Positions 25,672 through 34,123 of a stretch of 64,000 nucleotides of DNA are shown piece after piece (within the stretch, counting starts at the first letter, position 1; every line of letters begins with the position of its first letter). The notes beneath the pieces were generated by a model, which had not been told where the DNA came from, did no database searches, and worked only from the letters and a program-made list of their open reading frames with translations. The DNA is taken from assembly GCF_040545925.1 (NCBI RefSeq), contig NZ_JBEPMX010000008.1:62001-126000 (forward strand), written 5' to 3'. The translations under genes were made by a program, and so were the position numbers. The stretch is from Alkalibacillus flavidus. Its GTDB lineage: Bacteria > Bacillota > Bacilli > Bacillales > Alkalibacillaceae.

Positions 25672-26847
25672 TTATAGTAATTCAAACACACCAGCAGCAC
25701 CCATGCCACCGCCAATACACATTGTACAAACGCCGTATTTAACACCGCGACGCTTCATTTCGTGGATGAGTGATAACGTAAGCTTCGTTCCAGTACAACC
25801 TAGTGGGTGACCGAGCGCGATTGCGCCACCGTTAACGTTTACGATATCTTCATCTAAGCCTAGTTCACGGCAAACTTGAAGGGCTTGTGATGCAAAGGCC
25901 TCATTTAGTTCATAAAGGCCAATATCATCCATTGTTAACCCTGCGAGTTCGACTGCTTTCGGAATCGCTTTAACTGGACCAACACCCATCACTTCTGGTT
26001 CGACACCTTCGACGGTAAACGAACGGAATTTCGCCATTGGTGTTAACCCTTCTTGTTCAGCTTTTTCGCGGTCCATCACTAACACAGAGGCTGCACCATC
26101 ACTCATTTGCGATGCGTTACCTGCTGTAACAGATCCTTGGACGTTAAAGGCTGGCTTCAGTTTCGCTAAGCCTTCAAGACTCGTATCATGACGGACGCCT
26201 TCATCTTGCGACACCGTAAATGTCCGTTCTTTGACCGTATTATCAGGTCCAACTGTACGATCAACGACATCGACTGGAACGATTTCGTCGTCAAATTTGC
26301 CGTCTTTAAGTGCTTGCGCTGCTCGTTCGTGACTGCGGACTGCGAACGCATCTTGATCTTCACGAGTCACGCCGTAACGATTCGCTACTTCTTCAGCTGT
26401 ATGCCCCATGTTCATATAATATTCTGGTGCTTCATCGACTAACGTTGGGTTTGGTCGAATGACGTTACCACCCATCGGGATCATGGACATTGATTCTGCA
26501 CCGCCAGCCACAATCGTATCCGCATAACCGAGCATAATTCGTTCAGCCGCATACGCAATACTTTGTAGACCTGAAGAACAATAACGGTTAATCGTAATAC
26601 CTGGCACATCATGATCGAGTCCTGCTAAACCAGCAATTTGTCTCGCCATGTTCATCCCTTGTTCCGCTTCAGGCATTGCACAACCGATAATCACGTCGTC
26701 AATTTTTCCATCATAGTTATTCGCACGCTTTAACGTCTCTTTCACCGTTAAAGCCGCTAGGTCATCTGGGCGTGTATGCGCAAATGACCCTTTATTGGCT
26801 TTTCCAACAGGTGTACGAGCACCTGACACAATAACTGCTTCTTTCAC
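25672..26847 (-). CDS. fadA: Acetyl-CoA acyltransferase (3-ketoacyl-CoA thiolase) FadA
   Basis: Thiolase of beta-oxidation, 391 residues. The acylated cysteine is in NRYCSSGLQS near residue 90; the His in ALGHPLGCTG near 347 and the second catalytic Cys in CTMCIGGGMG near 377 are present. I start it at the GTG at 26847, preceded by GAGGAGG, because it gives the standard VKEAVIVSGARTPVG start; the longer frame runs into fadN. It lies 34 bases after fadN and 24 before fadE. Confidence 0.94.
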   Translation of the reverse strand: MKEAVIVSGARTPVGKANKGSFAHTRPDDLAALTVKETLKRANNYDGKIDDVIIGCAMPEAEQGMNMARQIAGLAGLDHDVPGITINRYCSSGLQSIAYAAERIMLGYADTIVAGGAESMSMIPMGGNVIRPNPTLVDEAPEYYMNMGHTAEEVANRYGVTREDQDAFAVRSHERAAQALKDGKFDDEIVPVDVVDRTVGPDNTVKERTFTVSQDEGVRHDTSLEGLAKLKPAFNVQGSVTAGNASQMSDGAASVLVMDREKAEQEGLTPMAKFRSFTVEGVEPEVMGVGPVKAIPKAVELAGLTMDDIGLYELNEAFASQALQVCRELGLDEDIVNVNGGAIALGHPLGCTGTKLTLSLIHEMKRRGVKYGVCTMCIGGGMGAAGVFELL

Positions 26848-26881
26848 AATAGATCCTCCTCTTCGGTTGGATTTCATTAAG

Positions 26882-29266
26882 TTAGTTACGTAACGGTTTT
26901 CCATTTTGGAGCATATGCATCATACGCTCTTGTGTTTTCTGTTCACCGACTAAACTTAAAAACGCTTCACGCTCTAAATCTAGTAAATATTGTTCGCTAA
27001 CTTTTGTGCCATATTTAATCTTTCCACCTGCTAAAACGTGAGCGAGGTGGCTTGCGATTTTAATGTCATGATCTGATGCGTAACCGCTAAGTTGTAGCTG
27101 TTTTGCACCGAGCATCATCGTCGCATAACCTGGTTCACCAACGACCGGCACTTTGTCTTCTTTCGGTGGTTGATAACCAGCTTTATCTAGTGCGAGCACT
27201 TTGTTTTTCGCATCATAGATTTGGTGATCACCGTTTAAACTAATCGAGTCAAACCCGTCTAACAGCCCTGCCTCAACAGCTTCAGCTGCTGACGTTGAGA
27301 CATTACCTGTGGCAATCTTCTCGAAGACATCATTCGCGACTTTTTGTAAATCAAGATCGACGCCTTCTGGTAAACCTTTAAGACGGTTTAAGTAATATTC
27401 TTTATTACCGCCACCACCAGGGATTAGGCCAACACCTGCTTCGACTAAGCCCATATACGTCTCAGGTGACGCTTGTTGTCCCGCTGTTGGTAGAACGATT
27501 TCAGTTCCGCCGCCTAACGTCATACCAAATGGCGCAGCGACAACGGGTTTCTCGTTGTATTTAATTCGTTGCATCGCTTGCTGGAATTGCTTAATTACAA
27601 TTTCAATCTCGAAGAAGTTAAATTCTTGCGCTTCCATTAAGATCATCGCGAGATTGGCCCCGACACAGAAGTTCTTGCCTTGGTTACCAATGACAAGGCC
27701 ACGATAATTCCGATTTACTTCATCGAGCGAGTCATTAATCATTTGAATGACGTCCATGCCGATTGAGTTGTTTTGCGATGTGAACTCAAGTAAAGCGACA
27801 TCGTCACCTAAATCGATTAAGTTAGCGCCGCTATTTTGCTTAATGACACCGTTTGATTGTTTATGCAATTTAAGGTCGATTTCTTTTTCGTTAACTGCTT
27901 TTTCGACGTATTCACCGTTATGATAGAAATAAAGTTTGCCATTTTCCGTTTTGTAAAATGACTCAAACCCTTTATCAAACATGTCTTTCACCCAAGCAGG
28001 AACGGTTGAGCCTTCATCTTCCATACGCTGAACAGCCTTCTCAACACCGATTGCGTCCCACATTTCAAATGGGCCAATCTCCCAACCGAAGCCCCATTTC
28101 ATCGCGTCATCGATTTGCGTAAGATCGTCTGCGATATCGCCTAACAATTCGGCAGAATAAATGAGTGTCGGCTTCGTAATATTCCAAACGAGATCACCTG
28201 CACGGTCACCTTTTGCGGATACAAGCGCTTTCAATTTACGCTTCGGACCTTTTTCTTGTTTAGCAGCGCCAGACGCTTGTGTTTTTAACTTCTGAGATTC
28301 TTGCTCATATTCTAATGTTTCAGGATTCAGTTCATAGATCGTGCTACCGCTCTTGTCTTTATGTTTGTAGAAAAAGCCTTTGCCCGTTTTCGCACCGAGC
28401 ATGCCTTTTTCATTCATTTGCTTCATGAATTCAGGTACTTCAAACACTTTTTTCTCATCGCCATCCACTTGGTCGTATACGTTGTTCGCCACGTGAATAA
28501 ACGTATCAAGCCCGACGACATCTAATGTACGGAAAGTCGCACTTTTCGGTCGACCGATCATCGGTCCTGTCACGGAATCGACTTCACCGATACTATAACC
28601 ACCGTTTAACATTTCTTGCACGGTTACCATGAGACCGTATGTTCCAATGCGGTTCGCGATGAAGTTCGGCGTGTCTTTCGCTTCGACGACACCTTTGCCA
28701 AGCACGTCTTCACCGAAACGTTTCATAAATGCGAGCACATCAGGATCTGTTTCGTCATTCGGAATGACTTCGAGTAACTTCAAATAACGTGGTGGGTTAA
28801 AGAAGTGTGTCCCTAAGAAATGTTTTTTGAAATCGTCTGAACGCCCTTCAGCCATGGCATTAATGGAAATACCTGACGTGTTGGAGCTAACAATCGAACC
28901 TTCTTTACGATGTTCGTCCACTTGCGCATATACTTTTTGTTTAATCTCTAAATTTTCGACAACAACTTCAATAATCCAATCGACATCATTTAAGTCTTGC
29001 ATGTTGTCCTCAAAGTTACCAACTGAGATTAAATCAAGACTCTTTTGTGTCGTAATTGGTGAAGGATTTTGTTTTCGTAATTTCTTTTTGTTTTCAGCCG
29101 CAATCTTGTTACGCGCTTTCGGGTTTTGCTTTTCCTCTTCTGATAAATCGTTTGGCACGATATCTAACATTAACGTCGGAATGCCTAAGTTAGCTAAGTG
29201 TGCTGCAATGCCTGCGCCCATGACGCCTGATCCTAACACCGCAGCACGTTTAATGCTTCCGTTCAT
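26882..29266 (-). CDS. fadN: 3-hydroxyacyl-CoA dehydrogenase / enoyl-CoA hydratase FadN
   Basis: Bifunctional beta-oxidation enzyme of 794 residues. The N-terminal half binds NAD: AAVLGSGVMGAGIAAHLAN at residues 7-25, and LGTHFFNPP near 150. The C-terminal half is an enoyl-CoA hydratase domain (NFCVGANLAMIL near 535, VAAPFGMTLGGGTE near 585). The order is reversed compared with proteobacterial FadB, as usual for Bacillus FadN. The ATG at 29266 follows GGGGGAG. It is the first gene of the operon and lies behind a perfect FadR box. Confidence 0.94.
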   Translation of the reverse strand: MNGSIKRAAVLGSGVMGAGIAAHLANLGIPTLMLDIVPNDLSEEEKQNPKARNKIAAENKKKLRKQNPSPITTQKSLDLISVGNFEDNMQDLNDVDWIIEVVVENLEIKQKVYAQVDEHRKEGSIVSSNTSGISINAMAEGRSDDFKKHFLGTHFFNPPRYLKLLEVIPNDETDPDVLAFMKRFGEDVLGKGVVEAKDTPNFIANRIGTYGLMVTVQEMLNGGYSIGEVDSVTGPMIGRPKSATFRTLDVVGLDTFIHVANNVYDQVDGDEKKVFEVPEFMKQMNEKGMLGAKTGKGFFYKHKDKSGSTIYELNPETLEYEQESQKLKTQASGAAKQEKGPKRKLKALVSAKGDRAGDLVWNITKPTLIYSAELLGDIADDLTQIDDAMKWGFGWEIGPFEMWDAIGVEKAVQRMEDEGSTVPAWVKDMFDKGFESFYKTENGKLYFYHNGEYVEKAVNEKEIDLKLHKQSNGVIKQNSGANLIDLGDDVALLEFTSQNNSIGMDVIQMINDSLDEVNRNYRGLVIGNQGKNFCVGANLAMILMEAQEFNFFEIEIVIKQFQQAMQRIKYNEKPVVAAPFGMTLGGGTEIVLPTAGQQASPETYMGLVEAGVGLIPGGGGNKEYYLNRLKGLPEGVDLDLQKVANDVFEKIATGNVSTSAAEAVEAGLLDGFDSISLNGDHQIYDAKNKVLALDKAGYQPPKEDKVPVVGEPGYATMMLGAKQLQLSGYASDHDIKIASHLAHVLAGGKIKYGTKVSEQYLLDLEREAFLSLVGEQKTQERMMHMLQNGKPLRN

Positions 29267-29295
29267 GAATGCTCCCCCTATCTGTTTTATCATTT

Positions 29296-29313
29296 TGAAT
29301 GAATACTCATTCA
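29296..29313. promoter_or_regulatory. FadR operator upstream of fadN
   Basis: TGAATGAATACTCATTCA fits the published B. subtilis FadR (YsiA) consensus TGAATGA-n3/4-TCATTCA exactly. It lies 30 bases before the fadN ATG, in the leader just downstream of the predicted promoter, so bound FadR would block transcription until long-chain acyl-CoA releases it. Confidence 0.9.
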
Positions 29314-29330
29314 TTTTAACTTAAAATTTT

Positions 29331-29392
29331 TTGGATAGTCGCCTATCCAAATTACCTACTTATACTATAAATTATTTTCAGATATTTCGCAA
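29331..29392 (-). promoter_or_regulatory. fadN promoter and adjoining palindrome
   Basis: TTGCGA (29392-29387) and TATAGT (29369-29364) are 17 bases apart on the minus strand. Between this promoter and the FadR box is a second inverted repeat, TTGGATAG and CTATCCAA with a four-base centre (29331-29350), which does not match FadR and has no T-run. Confidence 0.6.
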
Positions 29393-29415
29393 ACATTATT
29401 TTAAGAAAGTGGATT

Positions 29416-29447
29416 GAAAAGCTCGACGCTTTCACGCCGAGCTTTTC
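29416..29447. terminator. Terminator after proline dehydrogenase
   Basis: Hairpin GAAAAGCTCG against CGAGCTTTTC with a 12-base loop, directly after the stop codon of the proline dehydrogenase gene on the minus strand. Confidence 0.8.
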
Positions 29448-29450
29448 ATG

Positions 29451-30368
29451 TTATTTTTTAAACAACCCTTTCAGAACAAACGCCACATTCGCTGGTCGTT
29501 CAGCTAAACGACGCATATTATAACCGAACCAATCACGGCCATACGGAACATAAATGCGTACATTGTAACCTTCATTTACTAACTTTTCTTGTAGCTCCAA
29601 ACGCATACCATATAACATTTGAAATTCAAATTGGTACCGTGGAATATTATGTTCATCAACATATTGTTTCGTAAATTCAATGATCGCATCATCATGAGAG
29701 CCAATTGCCGTAAAGTGACCATTGTCTAAATGCATAGCAATCAATTTCTTTAAGTTTTCATCTACATCCGTTTTATGTGGATAAGCGACTTCTTCTGACT
29801 CTTTATAAGCCCCTTTAACGAACCTTACATTCGGTTGATATGGCTCTAGTCGCTCTAAATCGCTCACCGTACGATATAAATACGACTGTAACACGATACC
29901 AAGCAAGTCATACTCACGCTTCAGAGTCTCAAAGATCGTTAACGTTTTTTCACAACGAGCGTGATCTTCCATATCAATCGTTACAAGAACTTGATGCTGC
30001 TTACCTACTTCTAATATTTGACGCATATTTTCCATTACAAGTTTTTCAGAAATGTCCATCCCCATAGATGTCATTTTTACAGAAACTTGTGAATCTAACC
30101 CCAACTTATCGATGACCTTTATCGTTTTCATTGTTTCGTACGTACGTGCTCTCGCCTCTTCTTCTTCGGTCACATACTCACCTAAATGATCGAGCGTCAC
30201 AGCCATTCCTTTATGATTCAATTGACGAATGTTTTCTGCCGCATATGAAAGTTCTGATCCGGCTACAAACCGACTAGCCCCGAATTGAAAGCCATAACGT
30301 TTGGCTAGCGTTTTTAACAAGCTATTATTTGATAGAAATAAGAAAAATTGACGTAATACTTTTTCCAT
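29451..30368 (-). CDS. Proline dehydrogenase (monofunctional, FadM/PutB type)
   Basis: FAD enzyme oxidising proline to pyrroline-5-carboxylate at the membrane. The 305-residue protein is the usual size of monofunctional Bacillus enzymes. It shows the TIM-barrel blocks VTLDHLGEYV near residue 57, SVKMTSMG near 96, RFVKGAYKE near 181 and the C-terminal substrate and FAD loop VPYGRDWFGYNMRRLAERP. Position next to fadN recalls yusM (fadM) of B. subtilis. No dehydrogenase gene for the next step is in the window. Start context is weak. Confidence 0.9.
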   Translation of the reverse strand: MEKVLRQFFLFLSNNSLLKTLAKRYGFQFGASRFVAGSELSYAAENIRQLNHKGMAVTLDHLGEYVTEEEEARARTYETMKTIKVIDKLGLDSQVSVKMTSMGMDISEKLVMENMRQILEVGKQHQVLVTIDMEDHARCEKTLTIFETLKREYDLLGIVLQSYLYRTVSDLERLEPYQPNVRFVKGAYKESEEVAYPHKTDVDENLKKLIAMHLDNGHFTAIGSHDDAIIEFTKQYVDEHNIPRYQFEFQMLYGMRLELQEKLVNEGYNVRIYVPYGRDWFGYNMRRLAERPANVAFVLKGLFKK

Positions 30369-30484
30369 GACGTTATCCCCCAGTATGTAAAAACATGATT
30401 GTGAAACCGTTTTCTATTTTATCATTTTTCAGTCAAAATTTTAATTATTTCTTTTGAAATTTCAAAATAAAAAGATGAGCTCTC

Positions 30485-30583
30485 ATTTATTTAAAAACTC
30501 TCTTGATTTTTTAAATAAATCATTGAACTTATGAGATAAATAACCCGACTTATGAGATAAGTCGGGTTATTTATCTCATAAGT
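30485..30583. repeat. 57-bp near-perfect palindrome and adjacent AT-rich hairpin
   Basis: 30527-30583 has 27-bp perfect arms (ACTTATGAGATAAATAACCC...) around a three-base centre. Inside it the motif CTTATGAGATAA recurs every 21 bases on the same strand. Just before it a 13-bp hairpin, ATTTATTTAAAAA against TTTTTAAATAAAT, spans 30485-30522. The stretch lies between the proline dehydrogenase gene and copZ, both on the minus strand. No gene is present. Confidence 0.85.
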
Positions 30584-30596
30584 GGGGGTGGGCATG

Positions 30597-30627
30597 AAAA
30601 AACCTCAGGCTAGCCCTGAGGTTTTTG
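30597..30627 (-). terminator. Terminator of the DUF302-copZ operon
   Basis: Hairpin AAACCTCAGGGC against GCCTGAGGTTT with a short centre, followed on the minus strand by TTTTCATG. It lies ten bases beyond the copZ stop codon. Confidence 0.85.
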
Positions 30628-30636
30628 GTAATTTAT

Positions 30637-30855
30637 TTAGTTAACAACATCATAGCCTTGTTCTTCGATTGCTTCTTCCATCTCTTCTTTTGCAACAGTA
30701 TCTTCATCAAATGTGACGTCAACATGACCTGTATCTAAGTTGACTTCTACTGCAGCAACGCCGTCTAATTCTTTTAGCGCGCCTTGAACTGCTTGTTTAC
30801 AATGTCCACATGACATGCCTTGTACTTTCAATGTAAGTTCCATTCGGTAGTTCAT
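30637..30855 (-). CDS. copZ: Copper chaperone CopZ
   Basis: Small cytosolic copper(I) carrier of about 72 residues with the heavy-metal-associated fold. The copper site is GMSCGHCKQAV near residues 11-21, and the C-terminal EQGYDV is typical. AAGGAAGGA lies directly before the ATG at 30855; the ATG at 30843 (MELTLKV) would give the classical 68-residue form and cannot be excluded. It follows the DUF302 gene by 72 bases with no terminator between. No CopA ATPase or CsoR gene is in the window. Confidence 0.9.
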   Translation of the reverse strand: MNYRMELTLKVQGMSCGHCKQAVQGALKELDGVAAVEVNLDTGHVDVTFDEDTVAKEEMEEAIEEQGYDVVN

Positions 30856-30927
30856 TCCTTCCTTTAAATCTTTGCCCCTATTATGTCGCACACTGATCGA
30901 ATTTTCAAATAAAAAATCTAATAAAAT

Positions 30928-31314
30928 TTAGGCTGCTTCATTAATCGCTTGAATCATCGTCTTCTCAATATCAGCAGCAAAATCTTTTACGTCTTTGGAA
31001 TCAATATGATTCATTAAAACAGTCGGTTTTGGCATGCCGATTTTTGTTTGGCCTTCGCTTTCATAAACAACGACTTTACATGGTAAAAAGTAACTCACCT
31101 TTTCTTCCATGCTTAAAACGTCTCTTGCCGCTTTCGGGTTACACACTTCTAAAATACGAAATGTTTGGTTAAAGTCATCAAACCCTTTATTGTGTAATGT
31201 TTCCTTCACATCAAAGTCCCATAATACGCCGAATTGAACATTTTTCAGTGATGCCGCTAAATCATTAACCACATCTTCAACTGACTTATTCGTTGTAACC
31301 GTATAATCAAACAT
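30928..31314 (-). CDS. DUF302 domain protein
   Basis: A cytoplasmic protein of about 128 residues that is a single DUF302 domain. Characteristic segments are FGVLWDFDVKETLHNKG near residue 32, RILEVCNPKAARDVL and VSYFLPCKVVVYE. The family is often found next to sulfur-trafficking or metal-stress genes, but its function is not known. The ATG at 31314 follows GGAGGG by seven bases. It is the first gene of a unit with copZ, and a dyad like a CsoR site lies in its promoter, which hints at copper control. Confidence 0.85.
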   Translation of the reverse strand: MFDYTVTTNKSVEDVVNDLAASLKNVQFGVLWDFDVKETLHNKGFDDFNQTFRILEVCNPKAARDVLSMEEKVSYFLPCKVVVYESEGQTKIGMPKPTVLMNHIDSKDVKDFAADIEKTMIQAINEAA

Positions 31315-31350
31315 CAAGAATCCCTCCACTATAATTTATACCAATTATAT

Positions 31351-31368
31351 CATACCCATTACGGTATG
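31351..31368. promoter_or_regulatory. CsoR/CstR-like dyad in the DUF302-copZ promoter
   Basis: CATACC and GGTATG are separated by six bases (CATTAC). A perfect TATAAT lies just downstream on the minus strand (31345-31350 region) and TTGAAC just upstream, leaving a stretched spacer of about 18-20 bases that contains the dyad. The ATACC-n-GGTAT form resembles CsoR-family operators such as that of Bacillus copZA; a MerR-type site is also possible. Confidence 0.55.
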
Positions 31369-31389
31369 AGTTCAAACACTTTTTTCAAA

Positions 31390-31433
31390 TCGTAATCATT
31401 ACTATTTACAAATCGTAATCATTACGATAAAAT
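31390..31433 (+). promoter_or_regulatory. znu promoter with two Zur boxes
   Basis: Two Zur-type boxes follow each other: TCGTAATCATTACTA at 31390-31404 and TCGTAATCATTACGA at 31413-31427. The second exactly fills most of the 17-base spacer between TTTACA (31405-31410) and TAAAAT (31428-31433). Zinc-loaded Zur would therefore occlude RNA polymerase directly. Confidence 0.9.
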
Positions 31434-31469
31434 CATATTTAGCTGATTAAAAACGAAGGAGATGCAACG

Positions 31470-32471
31470 ATGAAAAAACTATTGATTGTCATAATATCTA
31501 TCATTTTATTTCTAGCCGCGTGTGGCGACACCAACGATGGAAACTCTTCTAATGGAAATACGACAGAGTCGCCAAGTGAAAGCAAAACAACAGAAAACGA
31601 GTCAATCGGCACTATTGTCACGTCCATTTACCCGTTAGAATTTATCGTTTCAGAAATTGCTGGTGATATCATCGATGTCGAAACGGTTGTTCCAGCTGGC
31701 GCTGATGCTCATACGTATGAACCGTCGACAAAAGAGATGATCAACATGGCTAGTAGCGACATATTTATGTATGTTGGTGGCGGTCTTGAAGTGTTTGGTG
31801 AAACATTAGCCGATACTGTAAAAGATGAAGGGGTAGAACCATTTGCCTTAACCAATCAACAAGACGATTTATTTGCATCTATGGAAGACAATGATCATGA
31901 CGGACACAACCATGACCATGATGAAGGTGAAGACCATACCCAAGACAATAACGAACTTGATTTACACTTCTGGCTCGATCCGGCTCGCATGGCACAAGCT
32001 GGTGAACTAATCCTATCTGAACTAACAACGATGTATCCAGATCAAGCTGAACAATTTCAATCAAACTATGAATCATTTGCTGAAGAGATGAATGAACTCG
32101 ACCAAACATACGAAGAAGCACTCAGCGACAAATCCGTTGATATTTTAGTTGCACATGAAGCGTTTGGGTACTGGGAGCGAGAATACGGCATTGAACAACA
32201 CGGTATTCGAGGACTTTCATCTTCACAAAACCCGTCACAACGCGAATTACAACAATTATTTGATTCATTTGAAGAATTGGATTTAAACCACGTCATTTTA
32301 GAGAAGAATCGAGATGACAGTTTAGCGACAACGATTGCAAACGAATTCGACTTCACCGTATATGAATTACACAGTCTCGGGTCGATAACAGAAGAAGACA
32401 TTGAACAAAACAACGATTACATTGATATTATGAACGAGAATCTCGATGTTTTAAAACAAACGATTCAATAA
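31470..32471 (+). CDS. znuA: Zinc ABC transporter substrate-binding lipoprotein (ZnuA/AdcA type)
   Basis: Surface receptor for zinc uptake, 333 residues, cluster A-I. The signal peptide ends in the lipobox LAAC with Cys18. Mature residues run into a Ser/Glu-rich linker and the binding domain. The first His ligand lies in GADAHTYEPS near 88, and a His/Asp-rich loop (HDGHNHDHDEGEDH) sits near 142-155. LHFWLDP and VAHEAFGYWEREYG supply further ligands. It is the first gene of znuA-znuC-znuB-zur under two Zur boxes. B. subtilis znuA is also called adcA. Confidence 0.93.
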   Translation: MKKLLIVIISIILFLAACGDTNDGNSSNGNTTESPSESKTTENESIGTIVTSIYPLEFIVSEIAGDIIDVETVVPAGADAHTYEPSTKEMINMASSDIFMYVGGGLEVFGETLADTVKDEGVEPFALTNQQDDLFASMEDNDHDGHNHDHDEGEDHTQDNNELDLHFWLDPARMAQAGELILSELTTMYPDQAEQFQSNYESFAEEMNELDQTYEEALSDKSVDILVAHEAFGYWEREYGIEQHGIRGLSSSQNPSQRELQQLFDSFEELDLNHVILEKNRDDSLATTIANEFDFTVYELHSLGSITEEDIEQNNDYIDIMNENLDVLKQTIQ

Positions 32472-32498
32472 GAACTTTAACGAAGTCAGGAGGGATAA

Positions 32499-33254
32499 AT
32501 GATGTCACAATTAATCGACGTCCATAACGTTACCCACCGTTATGATCATCATAAAGTGTTAGACGACGTTAGTTTTTCTATTGAAGAAGGGGCGTTTGTC
32601 GGCTTAGTTGGCCCAAACGGCTCAGGTAAAACGACGATTATTAAGCTCATGCTCGGGTTAGAAAAAGTCCAAAAAGGATCGATTACTGCATTTGGCAAAC
32701 CCATAGAAAAATTTCATAACAAAGGCCATATTAGTTTCGTGTCACAAAAAGCGAACTCATTTAGTCGTGATTTCCCGGCGACAGCAAAAGAAGTCGTCAG
32801 CATGGGCTTAACGACAAAAGCGAGTGTTTGGCGACCAACGACGAAAAAGTATGAGTATTTAATCTATGAAGCGCTCGACCGCGTCAATATGTCGGAATAC
32901 GCGCATCATAATATTGGCGATTTATCAGGCGGTCAACAACAGCGTATCTTTATCGCAAGAGCAATTGTGAATAACCCGAAACTATTAATCTTAGACGAAC
33001 CGACTGTTGGTGTTGACACTGAGAATGTCGAACAGTTTTACCAACTATTATCACAGTTAAACGAAGACCTTGGCATTACGCTTATTCTCGTTTCGCATGA
33101 TATTGGTGCTATTACGACACACGTCAATGACTTGCTTTGTCTCAATAAATCGGTTCATTACCATGGCAATCCAAATGATTTTGAGAGTATGACAGATGAA
33201 CAACGCTCTAAAATTTACGGTCACGCGATGAATACGATCACCCACAATCATTAA
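32499..33254 (+). CDS. znuC: Zinc ABC transporter ATP-binding protein
   Basis: ATPase of the zinc importer, 251 residues. Walker A is GPNGSGKTT near residue 38, signature LSGGQQQR near 145, Walker B LLILDEPTVGVD near 162 and the switch His in VSHDIGA near 198. Two ATGs in a row (32499, 32502) follow AGGAGGG; the second has the better spacing. It lies 27 bases after znuA and 18 before znuB. The C-terminus ends in a His-containing tail. Confidence 0.92.
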   Translation: MMSQLIDVHNVTHRYDHHKVLDDVSFSIEEGAFVGLVGPNGSGKTTIIKLMLGLEKVQKGSITAFGKPIEKFHNKGHISFVSQKANSFSRDFPATAKEVVSMGLTTKASVWRPTTKKYEYLIYEALDRVNMSEYAHHNIGDLSGGQQQRIFIARAIVNNPKLLILDEPTVGVDTENVEQFYQLLSQLNEDLGITLILVSHDIGAITTHVNDLLCLNKSVHYHGNPNDFESMTDEQRSKIYGHAMNTITHNH

Positions 33255-33272
33255 ACGTTAGGAGGGGCATCC

Positions 33273-34118
33273 GTGCTCGAAGCATTACTCAATTTTGAAA
33301 TACTAAGAAACACCTTTTACACCGGACTTATCGTCGGACTCCTTGCCCCTTTATTAGGGACGTTTATCGTCGTTCGACGCTTGTCCCTTATTTCTGACGG
33401 ATTATCCCACGTGACACTCGCTGGGATTTCGTTTGGTTTACTCATGCAAAAAAAATATACATTACTCATGTTTACCCCGTTTCATACAGGTATCCTATTT
33501 TCGGTGATCGGGGCTATCGTAATCGAAAATTTACGACACGTTTATAAATCTTTTCAAGAAATTGCGATTCCGATTACGTTATCAGTCGGTGTTGGATTAA
33601 GTGTGGTTTTCATCGCATTAGCTGATGGCATTAACACAGACATTTACGCTTATTTATTCGGTTCTGTGGCTGCTGTCAGTCGCACTGACCTTTATGTTGT
33701 CTTATTTACAGCGATTTTCGTTCTTATAGTGATTATCTTTTTATACAAAGAACTGTTCGCCTTATCATTCGATGAAGAATTTGCGACTGTCTCGGGCATT
33801 CGAGCGAAAATTATTCATTACTTGTTTATTATTATGACGGCCCTTGTGATCGCTGCATCGATTCGAATTGTCGGTGTGTTACTCGTATCAGCATTGATGA
33901 CATTACCAGTCGCAACGGCGATGCGCATTGCAAAAAGCTTTAAACAGACACTCATTTTTAGTATTATTTATGGTGAAATTGCCGTTATTTTAGGTCTTGT
34001 AACAGGTTATTATTTCGAAATTCCACCTGGTGGTACGATCGTCATTACGGCAGCTCTATTGCTCGGTTTAACATTATTGGTGAAAAAGTGGTATTTAGCT
34101 TACATCTATAGAGGGTGA
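33273..34118 (+). CDS. znuB: Zinc ABC transporter permease
   Basis: Membrane permease of the ABC-3 family, 281 residues with about eight hydrophobic segments. The N-terminal block GLLAPLLGTFIVVRRLSLIS then DGLSHVTLAG near residue 48 is a family hallmark. The GTG at 33273 is preceded by AGGAGGGG. Its stop overlaps the possible GTG start of the zur frame. It is part of the Zur-controlled operon. Confidence 0.92.
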   Translation: MLEALLNFEILRNTFYTGLIVGLLAPLLGTFIVVRRLSLISDGLSHVTLAGISFGLLMQKKYTLLMFTPFHTGILFSVIGAIVIENLRHVYKSFQEIAIPITLSVGVGLSVVFIALADGINTDIYAYLFGSVAAVSRTDLYVVLFTAIFVLIVIIFLYKELFALSFDEEFATVSGIRAKIIHYLFIIMTALVIAASIRIVGVLLVSALMTLPVATAMRIAKSFKQTLIFSIIYGEIAVILGLVTGYYFEIPPGGTIVITAALLLGLTLLVKKWYLAYIYRG

Positions 34119-34123
34119 AACGT

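Noticed and set aside
28827..29324. 165-codon plus-strand frame opposite fadN
   Set aside because: Antisense to the conserved NAD-binding domain of FadN and without ribosome site or family match.
30485..30583. CRISPR-like array at the 30.5-kb palindrome
   Set aside because: The repeats are short, phased at 21 bp and inverted, with no unique spacers and no cas genes.
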